Of a stretch of 64,000 nt of DNA, positions 32,516-41,966 are shown one piece after another. The translations under genes were made by a program, and so were the position numbers. The notes beneath the pieces are model-generated. The model saw nothing but the letters and a program-made list of their open reading frames with translations. It ran no database searches and was not told where the DNA came from. Each line of letters opens with the position of its first letter. Position 1 is the first letter of the stretch. This stretch comes from Roseiarcus sp963832305 (GTDB lineage Bacteria; Pseudomonadota; Alphaproteobacteria; Rhizobiales; Beijerinckiaceae): assembly GCA_963832305.1 (NCBI GenBank), contig CAWHTU010000021.1, forward strand, positions 1-64,000, in the 5' to 3' direction.

Positions 32516-33622
32516 TTACACCCGCGCGATGACCGCGACCGGGCCGCCGCCGGCTGGCCCCTGGTGTTCGGCGCCGCCCGAGACATAGACCGCGCCGGTT
32601 CCCGCGACGCCACCGATCAGCCCCCCGACTGCGGCGCGGGCGTGGCGCGTGGCGTTGATGTCGGAATCGTCGAGCATCGTGTGGCGGAGACCGCGCACGG
32701 CCCCGTTCGGAGAGGCCTCCGCCTTGGCGAAAATATTTACGAGGCGAGCTTGCGACCCAGGGTCGAGCGCGCTCAAGCCGACGCTCTCGAGCGCCTGTAT
32801 GACCGCCGGAAGATCGATCGCATCCTTCATCACCGCGTGGTCGATTTTGAACGGACTCGCCGAGAATCGCGAGGCGCCCACCAAAATGACGACATTGTGC
32901 ATGAGTTCGATGCCCGCCGAACAGGAAGCGACCGACGAATAAAGGTCCCAGTCCTTGAGCACATTGGCCTCGCCAGCATCGGCGCCGATCTCGCCGAGCG
33001 CCTTGGCGACGCCAAGCGCGGAAGCGCCGCGGGAATAGCCCATTGACGCATAGCCGCTGGCGGTGACCGTCGTCTTGCCGCGCGCCAGCGCGTCCTGGAC
33101 GCGCTCGCTGGTCAGAAGCGGGCATTTGATCTGAACGAAGTGCACATCGCCAACGGCGTCGATCCGAGCGTCGCTCATCGCGGTCTCGACTGCCTTCATC
33201 GTCTCGCCGATCTGCGCGTCGCGGCCGATCTCTTCGGGCAGAAAGTCGCGGGTGTGGGCTATGCCCACGCTCAACCGCGCTTCGCCCGCGCTCTCCGGCG
33301 CGGCCTCGAGGCCGAGGCTGCGCGCGAACACCGTCATGTGCGGCGACAGCACCCCCTCCGTGCCGCCCGACATGACGAACGCTATTCTGCTTTCCACCGC
33401 CCGCGGCGCCAGCGCCAGATGCGGCGCCAGGGCGTTACGCAAGGCGGCGACCGCGTATTCTCGGGTGAAATCGTTCACGCCGCCGTTACCTTCGGTCTTC
33501 CCCAGGATCGCGAGAATGGACGACGCCTGCAGATCGCCCCTGTCGATGAGCGCCATCAGGCCGGAAACATCGCCGGGTCCACTGGTCGCTATCCGAACGA
33601 CGTCGAATGAGTTCCGCTGCAT
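32516..33622 (-). CDS. Ring-opening amidohydrolase (cyanuric acid hydrolase/barbiturase family)
   Basis: 368 residues of the AtzD/TrzD/barbiturase family, which opens cyanuric acid or barbiturate rings using three repeated units, each with a Ser-Lys pair. Visible marks are LGKTEGNGGVNDFTREYA, MSGGTEGVLSPHMTVF, VQIKCPLLT, GYSRGASALGVA, SVASCSAGIEL, FAKAEASPNG and the terminal VYVSGGAEHQGPAGGGPVAVIARV. Cyanuric acid versus barbiturate specificity cannot be assigned by eye. The ATG at 33622 gives the normal N-terminus MQRNSFDVVRI. Products feed nitrogen metabolism. The neighbours (tannase, MbfA) do not extend the pathway. Confidence 0.87.
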   Translation of the reverse strand: MQRNSFDVVRIATSGPGDVSGLMALIDRGDLQASSILAILGKTEGNGGVNDFTREYAVAALRNALAPHLALAPRAVESRIAFVMSGGTEGVLSPHMTVFARSLGLEAAPESAGEARLSVGIAHTRDFLPEEIGRDAQIGETMKAVETAMSDARIDAVGDVHFVQIKCPLLTSERVQDALARGKTTVTASGYASMGYSRGASALGVAKALGEIGADAGEANVLKDWDLYSSVASCSAGIELMHNVVILVGASRFSASPFKIDHAVMKDAIDLPAVIQALESVGLSALDPGSQARLVNIFAKAEASPNGAVRGLRHTMLDDSDINATRHARAAVGGLIGGVAGTGAVYVSGGAEHQGPAGGGPVAVIARV

Positions 33623-33696
33623 GCGCCCTCCGCGCCTCCGGACCAGGAATATCAACTTCTGCCAGCCTCGGCTTCCCCGAATTCGCCGGCCTCCCG

Positions 33697-34653
33697 TCAA
33701 CTCGAGCCAATCAGAATCCCCGCCGCCAGCACCAGCGCGCCGCCTAACATCACCTTCGCGGCGGCCGAGACTGGCGGGGTGTCCATGTAGCGCCACTGGA
33801 CATAAGAAATCGCCAGGAGCTCGAACACGACCACGACGAAGGCGACGACCATCGCGGTGTAGAACTCGGGGATCAGGAAGGGCAGGGTGTGGCCGATCCC
33901 ACCCGCAGTGGTCATCAATCCGCAGACGGCTCCCCGCAGAAGCGGCGAACCGCGGCCCGAAAGCTTGCCGTCGTCCGCGAGCGCCTCAGCAAAGCCCATG
34001 GAGATGCCGGCGCCGACCGAAGCCGCGAGCCCGACGACGAACGCATTCCATGAATTGTGGGTCGCGACCGCCGCAGCGAATACCGGCGCGAGCGTCGAGA
34101 CCGACCCGTCCATCAAGCCGACCAGCCCCGGTTGGATGACCTGCAAAACGAAGCGCCGGCGCTGATTTTCGTCCTCGCTGTTGCGGGCGGAGTCCGTCAG
34201 TATCTCCTCCTCGAGGCCCGCGGCGATCTGGTCGTGTTTCTCCTCCTCCTCGGCGAGATCGCCGAGGAGCTTCCGGGTCGAAGCGTCCGTTGTGTGCGTC
34301 AAAGCCTGTCGATAGAAGCGCGCCGCTGCGCGCTCCATGTCGCGTGCGTGCGACCGCACGGTCTCGATGCCCAGCGGCCGCTGATGCCACACTGGCTTCA
34401 GCGGGATATAGCCGCGGATGTGATCGCGCCGCACCAGGGGAATATGATCGCCAAATTTCGATACGAAGAGGTCGATAAGCCTGCGTCGGTGACCATTCTC
34501 CTCCGCGGCCATCTCGTCGAACACTTTCGCGCTGGCCGGGAAGTCGTCATGTAGACCGTCGGCGAAATCGGCGAAAATGCGTGCGTCCTCCTCCTCGTTG
34601 CTGATCGCGAGGGCCAGAATCTCGCGCTCTGACAAGTCGTCGAAATTGCGCAT
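33697..34653 (-). CDS. mbfA: Membrane-bound ferritin/iron exporter MbfA
   Basis: 318 residues. The N-terminal ferritin-like domain (1-145) has di-iron ligand motifs EEED near residues 20-23, EENGH (51-55) and EEEEKH (135-140). A VIT1-type membrane domain follows (GLMDGSVSTLAPVFAAAVATH, GISMGFAEALADDG, and two C-terminal helices). MbfA exports iron from the cytosol in rhizobia and Agrobacterium and is controlled by Irr. I saw no clear Irr-type palindrome in the 287 bases upstream. The ATG at 34653 starts the conserved MRNFDDLSEREIL. Confidence 0.9.
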   Translation of the reverse strand: MRNFDDLSEREILALAISNEEEDARIFADFADGLHDDFPASAKVFDEMAAEENGHRRRLIDLFVSKFGDHIPLVRRDHIRGYIPLKPVWHQRPLGIETVRSHARDMERAAARFYRQALTHTTDASTRKLLGDLAEEEEKHDQIAAGLEEEILTDSARNSEDENQRRRFVLQVIQPGLVGLMDGSVSTLAPVFAAAVATHNSWNAFVVGLAASVGAGISMGFAEALADDGKLSGRGSPLLRGAVCGLMTTAGGIGHTLPFLIPEFYTAMVVAFVVVVFELLAISYVQWRYMDTPPVSAAAKVMLGGALVLAAGILIGSS

Positions 34654-34940
34654 CGTCGCGTCCCCGGAACTCCCGCCTCGTCGATTGCTTCGCCGCGGGC
34701 CACGCCGCGAAACCACGTGCGAACGGCGCCCCGCGCATGGTCATCCCTGACGGCCGCCTTCTTGGTCTGGCCGATCGTGTGGGTCAAGTTATCACGAAGC
34801 GTCTCTGGAGCGCCCAAGGGCGTTCGTGGAGGGTAATTGCCTCTCCCGGCCATCGCCTTGCCATCCCCTCTCGGCTGCACTAGACGAAAAACGCCGTTCC
34901 GCCACGGGTTATCGGGCGGGTGGCCTTGAATTTCCTTTGC

Positions 34941-36080
34941 ATGTCGGCGTTCGTGGACCAGCCTCCCTCCCTCGATCAATTCAATCGGATCGTCATCAAA
35001 GTCGGGTCCTCGTTGCTGGTCGACGGCGCTCTCGGCGCGGTCCGGCACGCCTGGCTGAAAGCGCTCGCGTCCGACATCGCCGCTCTCCATCGGCGCGGCG
35101 CGAGCGTGGTTGTGGTGTCGTCCGGGGCGATCGCGCTCGGCCGTACGATCGCCGGGCTGCCGAAAGGGGCGCTCAAGCTTGAGGACAGCCAGGCCTCGGC
35201 GGCGATCGGTCAGATTGCGCTCGCCAGCGAGTGGTCGCGGGCGCTCGCCGAAAACGGCATCGTCGCGGGCCAGCTCCTGCTGACCTTGCAGGACACGGAA
35301 GAGCGCCGCCGTTATCTCAACGCCCGCGCCACCCTGGGGCGTCTTTTCGCCATCCACGCGATCCCGATCATCAACGAGAACGACACGGTTGCGACCAGCG
35401 AGATTCGCTATGGCGACAATGATCGGCTGGCGGCCCGGGTCGCGACCATGTCGAGCGCCGACCTCCTGATCCTTTTATCCGATGTCGCCGGGCTCTATGA
35501 TTCGCCGCCGCATCGAAACGCCCATGCCCGGTTGCTGCCCGTCGTCGAGCGCATTACGCCCGAGATCGAGGCGATGGCCGGGGGCGCCTCGTCAGAGTTA
35601 TCGCGCGGCGGCATGCGCACCAAGATCGAAGCCGCTCGTATCGCCACCGCTGCGGGCACGCACATGGCGATCGCGGACGGACGCATCGCCCATCCGATCG
35701 CGCGCATCGCCGACGGAGGCCGCTGCACCTGGTTCCTGACCCCATCGAATCCGATCGCGGCGCGCAAGATCTGGATTGGCGGATCGCTCGAGCTTAAGGG
35801 CGCGGTGTTCGTGGACTCCGGCGCCGTTGGGGCGCTGGCGCGCGGCAAGAGCCTGCTCCCGGCCGGGGTCACACGCGTCGAGGGTGTTTTCGCGCGGGGC
35901 GATTGCGTCGCAATTCGCGACCAGGGCGGGGTCGAGATCGGGCGCGGCCTCATCGCCTACGACGCCGCGCATGCCGAGCGCATTCGCGGACGCAATTCCC
36001 GCGACATTGCGCATATCCTCGGGATTGCCGGGCGGGCCGAAATGATCCATCGCGACGACATGGCGTTCGGCGGCCGATGA
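34941..36080 (+). CDS. proB: Glutamate 5-kinase ProB
   Basis: 379 residues. It phosphorylates glutamate in the first step of proline synthesis. The amino-acid-kinase domain shows RIVIKVGSSLLVD, VVVVSSGAIALGR, IIPNENDTV-like IINENDTVA, GDNDRLAARVA, LLSDVAGLY and GGMRTKIEAA; a C-terminal PUA domain (from about residue 285, GAVFVDSGAVGAL) is present, as in most proteobacterial ProB. The ATG at 34941 is used; a GTG at 34920 is an alternative. Unlike the common obg-proB-proA order, neither obg nor proA is adjacent. Confidence 0.93.
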   Translation: MSAFVDQPPSLDQFNRIVIKVGSSLLVDGALGAVRHAWLKALASDIAALHRRGASVVVVSSGAIALGRTIAGLPKGALKLEDSQASAAIGQIALASEWSRALAENGIVAGQLLLTLQDTEERRRYLNARATLGRLFAIHAIPIINENDTVATSEIRYGDNDRLAARVATMSSADLLILLSDVAGLYDSPPHRNAHARLLPVVERITPEIEAMAGGASSELSRGGMRTKIEAARIATAAGTHMAIADGRIAHPIARIADGGRCTWFLTPSNPIAARKIWIGGSLELKGAVFVDSGAVGALARGKSLLPAGVTRVEGVFARGDCVAIRDQGGVEIGRGLIAYDAAHAERIRGRNSRDIAHILGIAGRAEMIHRDDMAFGGR

Positions 36081-36144
36081 CGCGGGGAGCCGGTGGATCG
36101 GCGCGCGCTTGGCATAGCCGGCCCCGCCGCGCATAAGTTCGATC

Positions 36145-37944
36145 ATGAGCATTCCGGTCGAACGACGCGCCCGGGTGATCACCGTGCCGCGCCCGGCGCT
36201 GATCGCCCTGGCGAACCTGCGCGCGCGTCTGCGCGCCAGCGAATTCGGCATGGCCGCGCTGGCGACCGGGGTCGGCGTGCTCGCGGGTCTATGTGTCGCC
36301 GCGATGACCAAGATCGTCAACGTCGCGCATGTCGCGATTTTCGGCATCCCGTTCGACGTTCACCTCAGCGCGGCCCAAAGCGTCGCGCCTCTTGCCGCTT
36401 TTGGGGCGCCGATGCTGGGCGGGCTAATTCTTGGCGCAATCGACGCCTGGCTCGCCCGCAAGAAGGCGCCGCCGGCGGTCGATCCGGTCGAGGCCAACGC
36501 GCTGCGCGGCGGACGCATGTCGCTCAGTCAGAGCCTGCTGGTGGCGACCCAAACCGTAATCTCGAACGGCTGCGGCGCGTCGGTCGGGCTCGAGGCCGGC
36601 TATGCCCAGATCGGAGCCGGCGTCGCCTCGTATCTCGGGGTCAGGTCGCGACTGCGCCGGCAAGACTTGCGCATGCTGGTCGGCTGTGGCGCAGGAGGCG
36701 CGATCGCGGCGGCGTTCGGGGCGCCGCTAACCGGTGCCTTTTACGCTTTCGAGCTCATCATCGGCGCCTATTCGCTCGCCAACGCGATCCCGGTTTTCGC
36801 CGCCACGCTCGCCGCATCGCTCACCACCCAGGCGATCATTGGCGCGCCCTACGACATCACCGCGCCCGCCGTCGCCCCATTGACGTTTCCGCACTACGGC
36901 GCGTTGATCTTGCTCGGCTTGGTCGCGGCGGCGGTTGGTGTTGGCGCCATGCGGGTGGCGGCGCTCATCGAAAGGGCGTTCCGCGCAACGATCCCGTGGC
37001 GCCTCTTTCGGCCCGTCGCTGGCGGGGCGATGGTGGGCGTCATGGCGCTCTACACGCCGCAGGTCCTGGGGGCTGGCCACGGCGCGCTCGGCCTCGACTT
37101 CTATTGGCCGATGACTGCGGCGGAACTGACAATTCTCATCGTGTTGAAACTGTTCGCCTGCCTCGTTTCGCTGGCGTCCGGCTTTCGCGGCGGACTGTTT
37201 TTCGCTTCCCTGTTCGTCGGCTCGCTGCTCGGCAAGCTCTATGCGATCGGCATCGACGCCGTCGCGCCGTCGATGAATCTCGAGACGACAGCCTGCGTGC
37301 TGGTCGGCATGGGCGCGCTGAGCGCGGCCATTGTCGGCGGGCCGCTGACCATGACCTTCCTGGTGCTCGAGAGCACCGGAAATCTCGGTATCGCCGGCGG
37401 CGTGCTCGCCGCGTCGATTGCGACTAGCCTCGCCGTGCGGGCGACCTTCGGCTACTCGTTCACCACTTGGCGTCTCCATCTGCGCGGCGAGACGATTCGA
37501 GGCGGCCAGGACGTCGGCTGGCTGCGCGAACTGACGGTCGGCCGGATGATGGTTCCCTCGCCGCCGGTTTTTCCGGTCGAGGGAGCCCTGCGCGCATTTT
37601 GCGAGGCTTATCCGCTGGGCAGCGCCAATATCGTGGTCGCGGTCGGCGAGGACGGGCGTTACGAGGGGCTGATCCACGTTCCCGAGGCGCATGCGCTGTC
37701 GATCGAGAACGGCGGCGAGGGCAGCACGATACGTGGCGTCACTCATCTGCCCGCGACTGTGCTGCATCCGGACGAGGACATCCGCACGGCGCTGGACCGG
37801 TTCGGCGTCGCCGAGACAGACACCCTCGCGGTCGCCGAGCGCGGAACCGGCCAGGTGCTGGGCACGCTCAACGAGGCCTACGCCGCGCGCCGTTACGCCC
37901 AGGAGACGAATCTGGCGATGAAGGGGGTGCTGGGCGGCGGGTAG
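36145..37944 (+). CDS. ClC family chloride channel/antiporter with C-terminal CBS region
   Basis: 599 residues. The membrane domain (about 30-445) carries ClC motifs: NGCGASVGLEAGYAQIG, where Glu is at the gating position of GREGP-type loops; GCGAGGAIAAAFGAPLTGAFYAFEL; and SGFRGGLFFASLFVGSLLG. About 130 C-terminal residues read as a CBS-domain pair (VGRMMVPSPPVFPVEGALRAFCEAYP, then LPATVLHPDEDIRTALDRFGV), a likely ligand-sensing regulator. Located 64 bases after proB on the same strand. Whether it is a channel or a proton-coupled antiporter is undetermined. Confidence 0.88.
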   Translation: MSIPVERRARVITVPRPALIALANLRARLRASEFGMAALATGVGVLAGLCVAAMTKIVNVAHVAIFGIPFDVHLSAAQSVAPLAAFGAPMLGGLILGAIDAWLARKKAPPAVDPVEANALRGGRMSLSQSLLVATQTVISNGCGASVGLEAGYAQIGAGVASYLGVRSRLRRQDLRMLVGCGAGGAIAAAFGAPLTGAFYAFELIIGAYSLANAIPVFAATLAASLTTQAIIGAPYDITAPAVAPLTFPHYGALILLGLVAAAVGVGAMRVAALIERAFRATIPWRLFRPVAGGAMVGVMALYTPQVLGAGHGALGLDFYWPMTAAELTILIVLKLFACLVSLASGFRGGLFFASLFVGSLLGKLYAIGIDAVAPSMNLETTACVLVGMGALSAAIVGGPLTMTFLVLESTGNLGIAGGVLAASIATSLAVRATFGYSFTTWRLHLRGETIRGGQDVGWLRELTVGRMMVPSPPVFPVEGALRAFCEAYPLGSANIVVAVGEDGRYEGLIHVPEAHALSIENGGEGSTIRGVTHLPATVLHPDEDIRTALDRFGVAETDTLAVAERGTGQVLGTLNEAYAARRYAQETNLAMKGVLGGG

Positions 37945-37990
37945 GCGGGATGCGATGCGAGCCGGGGTGAGCGCGCTTGAGCGACTTGCC

Positions 37991-39823
37991 TCATCCGATG
38001 ACTCGCGGCGACAGATCCGTCGCGTAAAGCTCGTCGATCATCGCCGCGCGGCGGCTCAACACCGCGCGCTGGTTGACCGAGCCCTTGTCAGTCATCTCTC
38101 CGGTGTCCAGCGACGGCGGATCGTCCATCAGAATCAGGCGGGCGAAGCGGCCCGAGCTGCCTCCCGCCTCTGCGTTGAAGGTCTTGAGCAGGCGCGCGAA
38201 GGTCTCGCGCACGCTCTGCCGCGCTAGGATCTCCGAGGGGGTCGCGTGACGGTCGGACGCATCGGCGAGCTCGCGGCACGCTGCGAGGTTCGGGATGACA
38301 AGGGCGGCCGCGTCGTCGCGGTCGTGACCGGCCACGACGACGTCGCTTACATAGGGCGCGCAGTGGGCGATGAATTTCGCCCTCAACGGTCCGACACTGA
38401 CCCAGGTGCCAGTGGCGAGCTTGAAGTCCTCCGCGACCCGCCCGTCGAACAGGAAGCCACGTTCGGGATCGCTTGCGTCGGCGAAACGCAGCGCATCGCC
38501 GAATTTGTAGAATCCCTCTTCGTCGAACGCCGCCTCGGTGAGCTTGGGCTCGCGCCAATAGCCGGGAGTGACGCTCGGGCTCTTGACGCGCGCCTCGAGC
38601 TTGCCCGCGTTGGGGACGAGCTTCACCTCGACCCCCGGATTGGGAATGCCGACCACGCCAGGGTCGCGCGCTCGCTCGGTGACGCTGATCGCCGATGGGC
38701 CGGTCTCCGTCGAGCCGAACGAAGTCACCATGGGCACGATTTCGCCGACTGTCTCCAGCCCGAGGCGCTCGTAGCCCTCGCGGACATGGGGGGCGAGGGC
38801 GGCCCCGGCGTAGCAAAACGCCTGCAGCCGGGCGAACAGGGTCCGCCTGAGCTCCCGGTCCGCCTGCAGATACGGCAAAAGCATCTCGAAGCCCCGGGGC
38901 ACGTTGTAATAGACGGTCGGCGAGATTTCCCGCAGGTTGCGGACCGTGGCTTCGATCGCGCCGGGCAGCGGCCGACCATCATCGATGAAGAACGAGCCGC
39001 CGTTGGCGAGCACGAGATTGAAATTGTTGTTGCCGCCGAAGGTGTGGCTCCACGGCAGCCAGTCGATCAGCACCGGCGGCTCGGCGGCGTAGCTGGGGTT
39101 AACGCCGCGCAGCATCGCCTGGTTCGAGGTCATCATCCGATGGGTGTTGATGACCCCCTTGGGCGTGCCGGTCGAGCCCGAGGTAAACAGGAGTTTGGCG
39201 ATCGTGTCCGGCCCGACCTTTGCCTGGGCGCGGTCCACGTCGGCCCCGACCTTCATTGCGAGCATCGCGTCGAACGTCGTCGCGCGACGGGCCGGCGGCG
39301 GGCTTGCTCTCGCGACGATCTCGACGTCGGCCGGCACGGCCGCCGCGATCGCGGCGGCGAACGGAACGCCGTCGTCGACGAAAACCAGACCTGGCGTCAA
39401 GGCGCCGATAATCGCCTTGAGTTTGGCGAAATCCTTGGCGACGAGCGAATAGGGGGCGGACACAGGCGCGTAGGGGACGCCCGCGATCAGAGAACCGAGC
39501 CCCATGAGCGCGTGATCCACGCTGTTGCCGGACAGAATCGCGACCGGCCGTTCGACGTTGAGATTCCGGTCGATCAGGGCCTGTGCGACGCTGCGCGCCA
39601 TCTGTCGCGCAGCAGCGTACGTGACCACGCGCCAATGCTTTTCGCCCTGTCGTTCGGCCAGAAAGACTCGCTCCGGCGCGACCTTGGCCCAGTGATCGAG
39701 CCAGTCGGTCGCGGCGCGCGGATAGGATCCCAACGGATGGGGCGAGTGTGCCAACATGACGCCGTCCGGGCGACGATCGACGACCACCTCGGGCGGACCG
39801 AAGGCCACCTTCGTCCTCATCAT
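37991..39823 (-). CDS. Feruloyl-CoA synthase-like acyl-CoA synthetase
   Basis: 610 residues of the ANL adenylating superfamily. The AMP-binding P-loop is LLFTSGSTGTPKGV, the A5-type motif is VTSFGSTETGPSA, and the FDGRVAEDFKLATGTWVSVGPLR segment is characteristic of feruloyl-CoA synthases (Fcs/FerA-like). It would activate ferulate or related hydroxycinnamates with ATP and CoA. The ATG at 39823 has GGGAGG upstream (ATG 39820 is an alternative). Convergent with the ClC gene. A crotonase at 44768 could follow it in the pathway, but it is 5 kb away and not clearly a feruloyl-CoA hydratase. Confidence 0.82.
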   Translation of the reverse strand: MMRTKVAFGPPEVVVDRRPDGVMLAHSPHPLGSYPRAATDWLDHWAKVAPERVFLAERQGEKHWRVVTYAAARQMARSVAQALIDRNLNVERPVAILSGNSVDHALMGLGSLIAGVPYAPVSAPYSLVAKDFAKLKAIIGALTPGLVFVDDGVPFAAAIAAAVPADVEIVARASPPPARRATTFDAMLAMKVGADVDRAQAKVGPDTIAKLLFTSGSTGTPKGVINTHRMMTSNQAMLRGVNPSYAAEPPVLIDWLPWSHTFGGNNNFNLVLANGGSFFIDDGRPLPGAIEATVRNLREISPTVYYNVPRGFEMLLPYLQADRELRRTLFARLQAFCYAGAALAPHVREGYERLGLETVGEIVPMVTSFGSTETGPSAISVTERARDPGVVGIPNPGVEVKLVPNAGKLEARVKSPSVTPGYWREPKLTEAAFDEEGFYKFGDALRFADASDPERGFLFDGRVAEDFKLATGTWVSVGPLRAKFIAHCAPYVSDVVVAGHDRDDAAALVIPNLAACRELADASDRHATPSEILARQSVRETFARLLKTFNAEAGGSSGRFARLILMDDPPSLDTGEMTDKGSVNQRAVLSRRAAMIDELYATDLSPRVIG

Positions 39824-40383
39824 CCTCTGTCCTCCCGCGCCCGCAAGCTCCGGCTCGGCGGCATGGTAGCCGTTGTCGCGACCTTAGGGCCAGACCCTGA
39901 ACCGGCCCGCCGGAGCTGGCGCTGTCGCGGCTTCGGCCGGTCGCCAAAAATGGGCGCAAGCAGCAGAAAGCCCACGAAAATATACGAAAACGAAATCGTT
40001 TCCTTTTGCTTTTCCGGACCGAGCCTTTTCAATGGGTTACACCCGATTCGGATAAGAAAAAACCCCTCCCGGCCCCAGGCCGCCCATGCGCTCCGCGCTA
40101 GCCCTTTCGACCGTTCGAGATGTAGCACGGATTCCGATTTTCCGCAAGAATTTCGCTATCGACAGAAAATTCGCCCTCGTCATTGAATTATCAACATTGG
40201 GTGTATGCGGCATGGTCTCGTTCCGATTTTAGACGCGAACCAATGGATGCAGCCCGGTTACCGGTGACAAGAAACCTACACATCCTTGTGCCGGTAAAAG
40301 GGATGGGATTACACTGGTTCGATGCGCGGCTGCTGCCCAGTTAACCGACTATTCGTAACGATTTCAACAAAAAGGCTAGTGGA
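39824..40383. other. 560-base intergenic region entering an AT-rich island
   Basis: The first part holds the divergent promoter region for the feruloyl-CoA synthase gene. From about 40140 the base composition becomes clearly AT-richer and stays so to about 41870, marking an island. It contains an inverted repeat at 40258-40297. No gene, tRNA or insertion-sequence end was seen, and no direct repeats bounding the island were found by eye. Confidence 0.6.
40258..40297. promoter_or_regulatory. Inverted repeat upstream of the HEPN-motif gene
   Basis: TTACCGG-TG-ACAAG (40258-40271) faces CTTGT-G-CCGGTAA (40285-40297) across a 13-base spacer. The two arms are perfect apart from the short interruption. 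It is 86 bases before the gene start at 40384 and could be an operator or a 5' hairpin. The function is inferred only. Confidence 0.45.
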
Positions 40384-41873
40384 ATGCCTGATTCTGGCGA
40401 ACCGATTGGTTTCCTCGCGTTTAGAAGAGACGAGGACGGAGATATTTCCGAGTTTGCCGTAATTGCGGGCCGCGATGCATTGGAACGGTGGAAAGCCGGA
40501 TCGCTGCGTCTTCCAGAAAAACCCGAAACTCCGACTGATTTGAATGGATCAGTCGAAGATCGGGAAGATCGGGCCACAAATAGTGGTAATCGAGTCGCTC
40601 GATTACTTGATCGATTTAGAAAATCTATGACTTCCGTACATAGCATGATTGACTTCACCTCCGCAGTTGCACCTGGCATGACAAGATTTTTTATAGATAG
40701 AAAATTAATTGTACACGCCAGAAAGAACCTGCCCGTTGCTGAAGATGATGGTAAGCTCATGGTATATAATTTGTCTAGAAGCGGCCTTATCGAAATAAGT
40801 CGTTTACTCGATGAATTTGATACAGACAAGCAATGATTTGACACCCTGCCGAGCGCCACCTTACTTGGTCTGGTGGCCACATTTGATTCATATTTCTCAG
40901 AGATTGTACGATTTTTCCTTTCTATTCACCCGGAGCGCTGTACGGAGAGCGACAAGCAAATCAGCCTGAAAGAAATATTTGCAAGACAAAGCCTTGAAGA
41001 GGTCATAAATCAAGTGATAGATATTGAGGTAATCAATTTAATGCGAGGAAGTCATATGGATCAGGTTCAATTTATCGAGACGCATCTAGACGTTAAGATA
41101 ATAGGTCATTACGAGCGCTGGCCTAATTTTATTGAAATATTTGAGAGAAGAAATCTCGTTGCTCACGGAAACCTTATTGTAAATGAATCGTATATTTCAA
41201 ACTGTAAGAACGCAAAATATAGGGATGTCGAGAAATTGGCGATTGGGGAGCGCTTAGCGCTGACGCCGAGATACCTACATAAGGCAACTGATATTCTATC
41301 AGAGTTCGTAATTCTCCTGTTATTCGTGCTTTGGAGGAAGCATATAAAGGATTTGCGGAGGATGCATTTAAATACATCAATCAAGCTTGCTATGATCTCA
41401 TTCGCGCAAAAAGACCACGGCTAGCTCAGCAGCTTCTTGATTTTGCGCTACACAAGCAGCGACGCGCTTGCTCCGATTTTGCCCAAAGGATGATGCTTGT
41501 CAATCTCGGTAACAGCTACAAAAAGATGAATAATGAGGCCAAATGCGAAGAGGTGATATCGAGTATTGATTGGACCGCTGCGGGCGACAATTTAAAAATT
41601 TGCATAGCTTCGCTTCAAGGCGACGTTGATACACTTGTGGCGTTGATGCCTAGTTTGGCAACCAGTAAGACTATTGAGGCCAGCTCCTTTCGCGACTGGC
41701 CTGTCTTTGACTGGATAAGAGATGACCCCAAGGTAAACGAGGTTTTCGAACGGGTCTATTGCGAGCCGATGCGAAATACGGTGGCCGAGGCCGTAACCAC
41801 TGTCAAGGCAGGCGAAATTCAGGAGCCGGAACCTGAGCTTTCATCCGTTCCCAAGGACGCAATGCGCCATTAG
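40384..41873 (+). pseudogene. Interrupted HEPN-motif protein gene in AT-rich island
   Basis: Three open segments look like one gene of about 490 codons. Segment 1 (40384-40833) ends LLDEFDTDKQ at a TGA (40834-40836). The same frame continues at once with FDTLPSATLLGLVATFDSYFSEIV and runs to about 41320. Near ILSEFVILL the reading moves to another frame (VIRALEEAYKGFAEDAF) and goes on to 41873. The middle segment has ERRNLVAHGN at about 41146-41172, containing RNLVAH, the R-N-x3-H motif of HEPN RNase domains, in the usual helical context. The last segment looks like TPR-type helices (VNLGNSYKKMNNEAKCEEVI). No family name is recognised. The AT-rich composition indicates horizontal acquisition. 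Decay versus sequence error is open. Confidence 0.6.
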
Positions 41874-41913
41874 TCGAGTAACGTCTCGGCCGTCCCGCGG
41901 AGTCGCCCCTTTA

Positions 41914-41931
41914 TTCAACCAGGTGGTTGAA
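41914..41931. promoter_or_regulatory. ArsR operator, distal copy
   Basis: TTCAACCA-GG-TGGTTGAA, a perfect 8-bp inverted repeat with a 2-base centre, 44 bases before the arsR start codon. It is repeated with a different centre at 41967. Two copies upstream of an ArsR-type gene indicate autorepression. Confidence 0.8.
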
Positions 41932-41966
41932 CTCGCGAAGAACGCTGGACTTTACTCGCACCTATA

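Noticed and set aside
38246..40186. Long plus-strand open frame (over 640 codons) opposite the feruloyl-CoA synthase gene
   Set aside because: Antisense shadow of a high-GC gene; Arg/Asp-rich composition and no family motif.
40834..40836. Selenocysteine insertion at the TGA of the HEPN gene
   Set aside because: No redox motif or SECIS-like stem was seen around it, and a second defect (frame change) occurs downstream, favouring decay or error.
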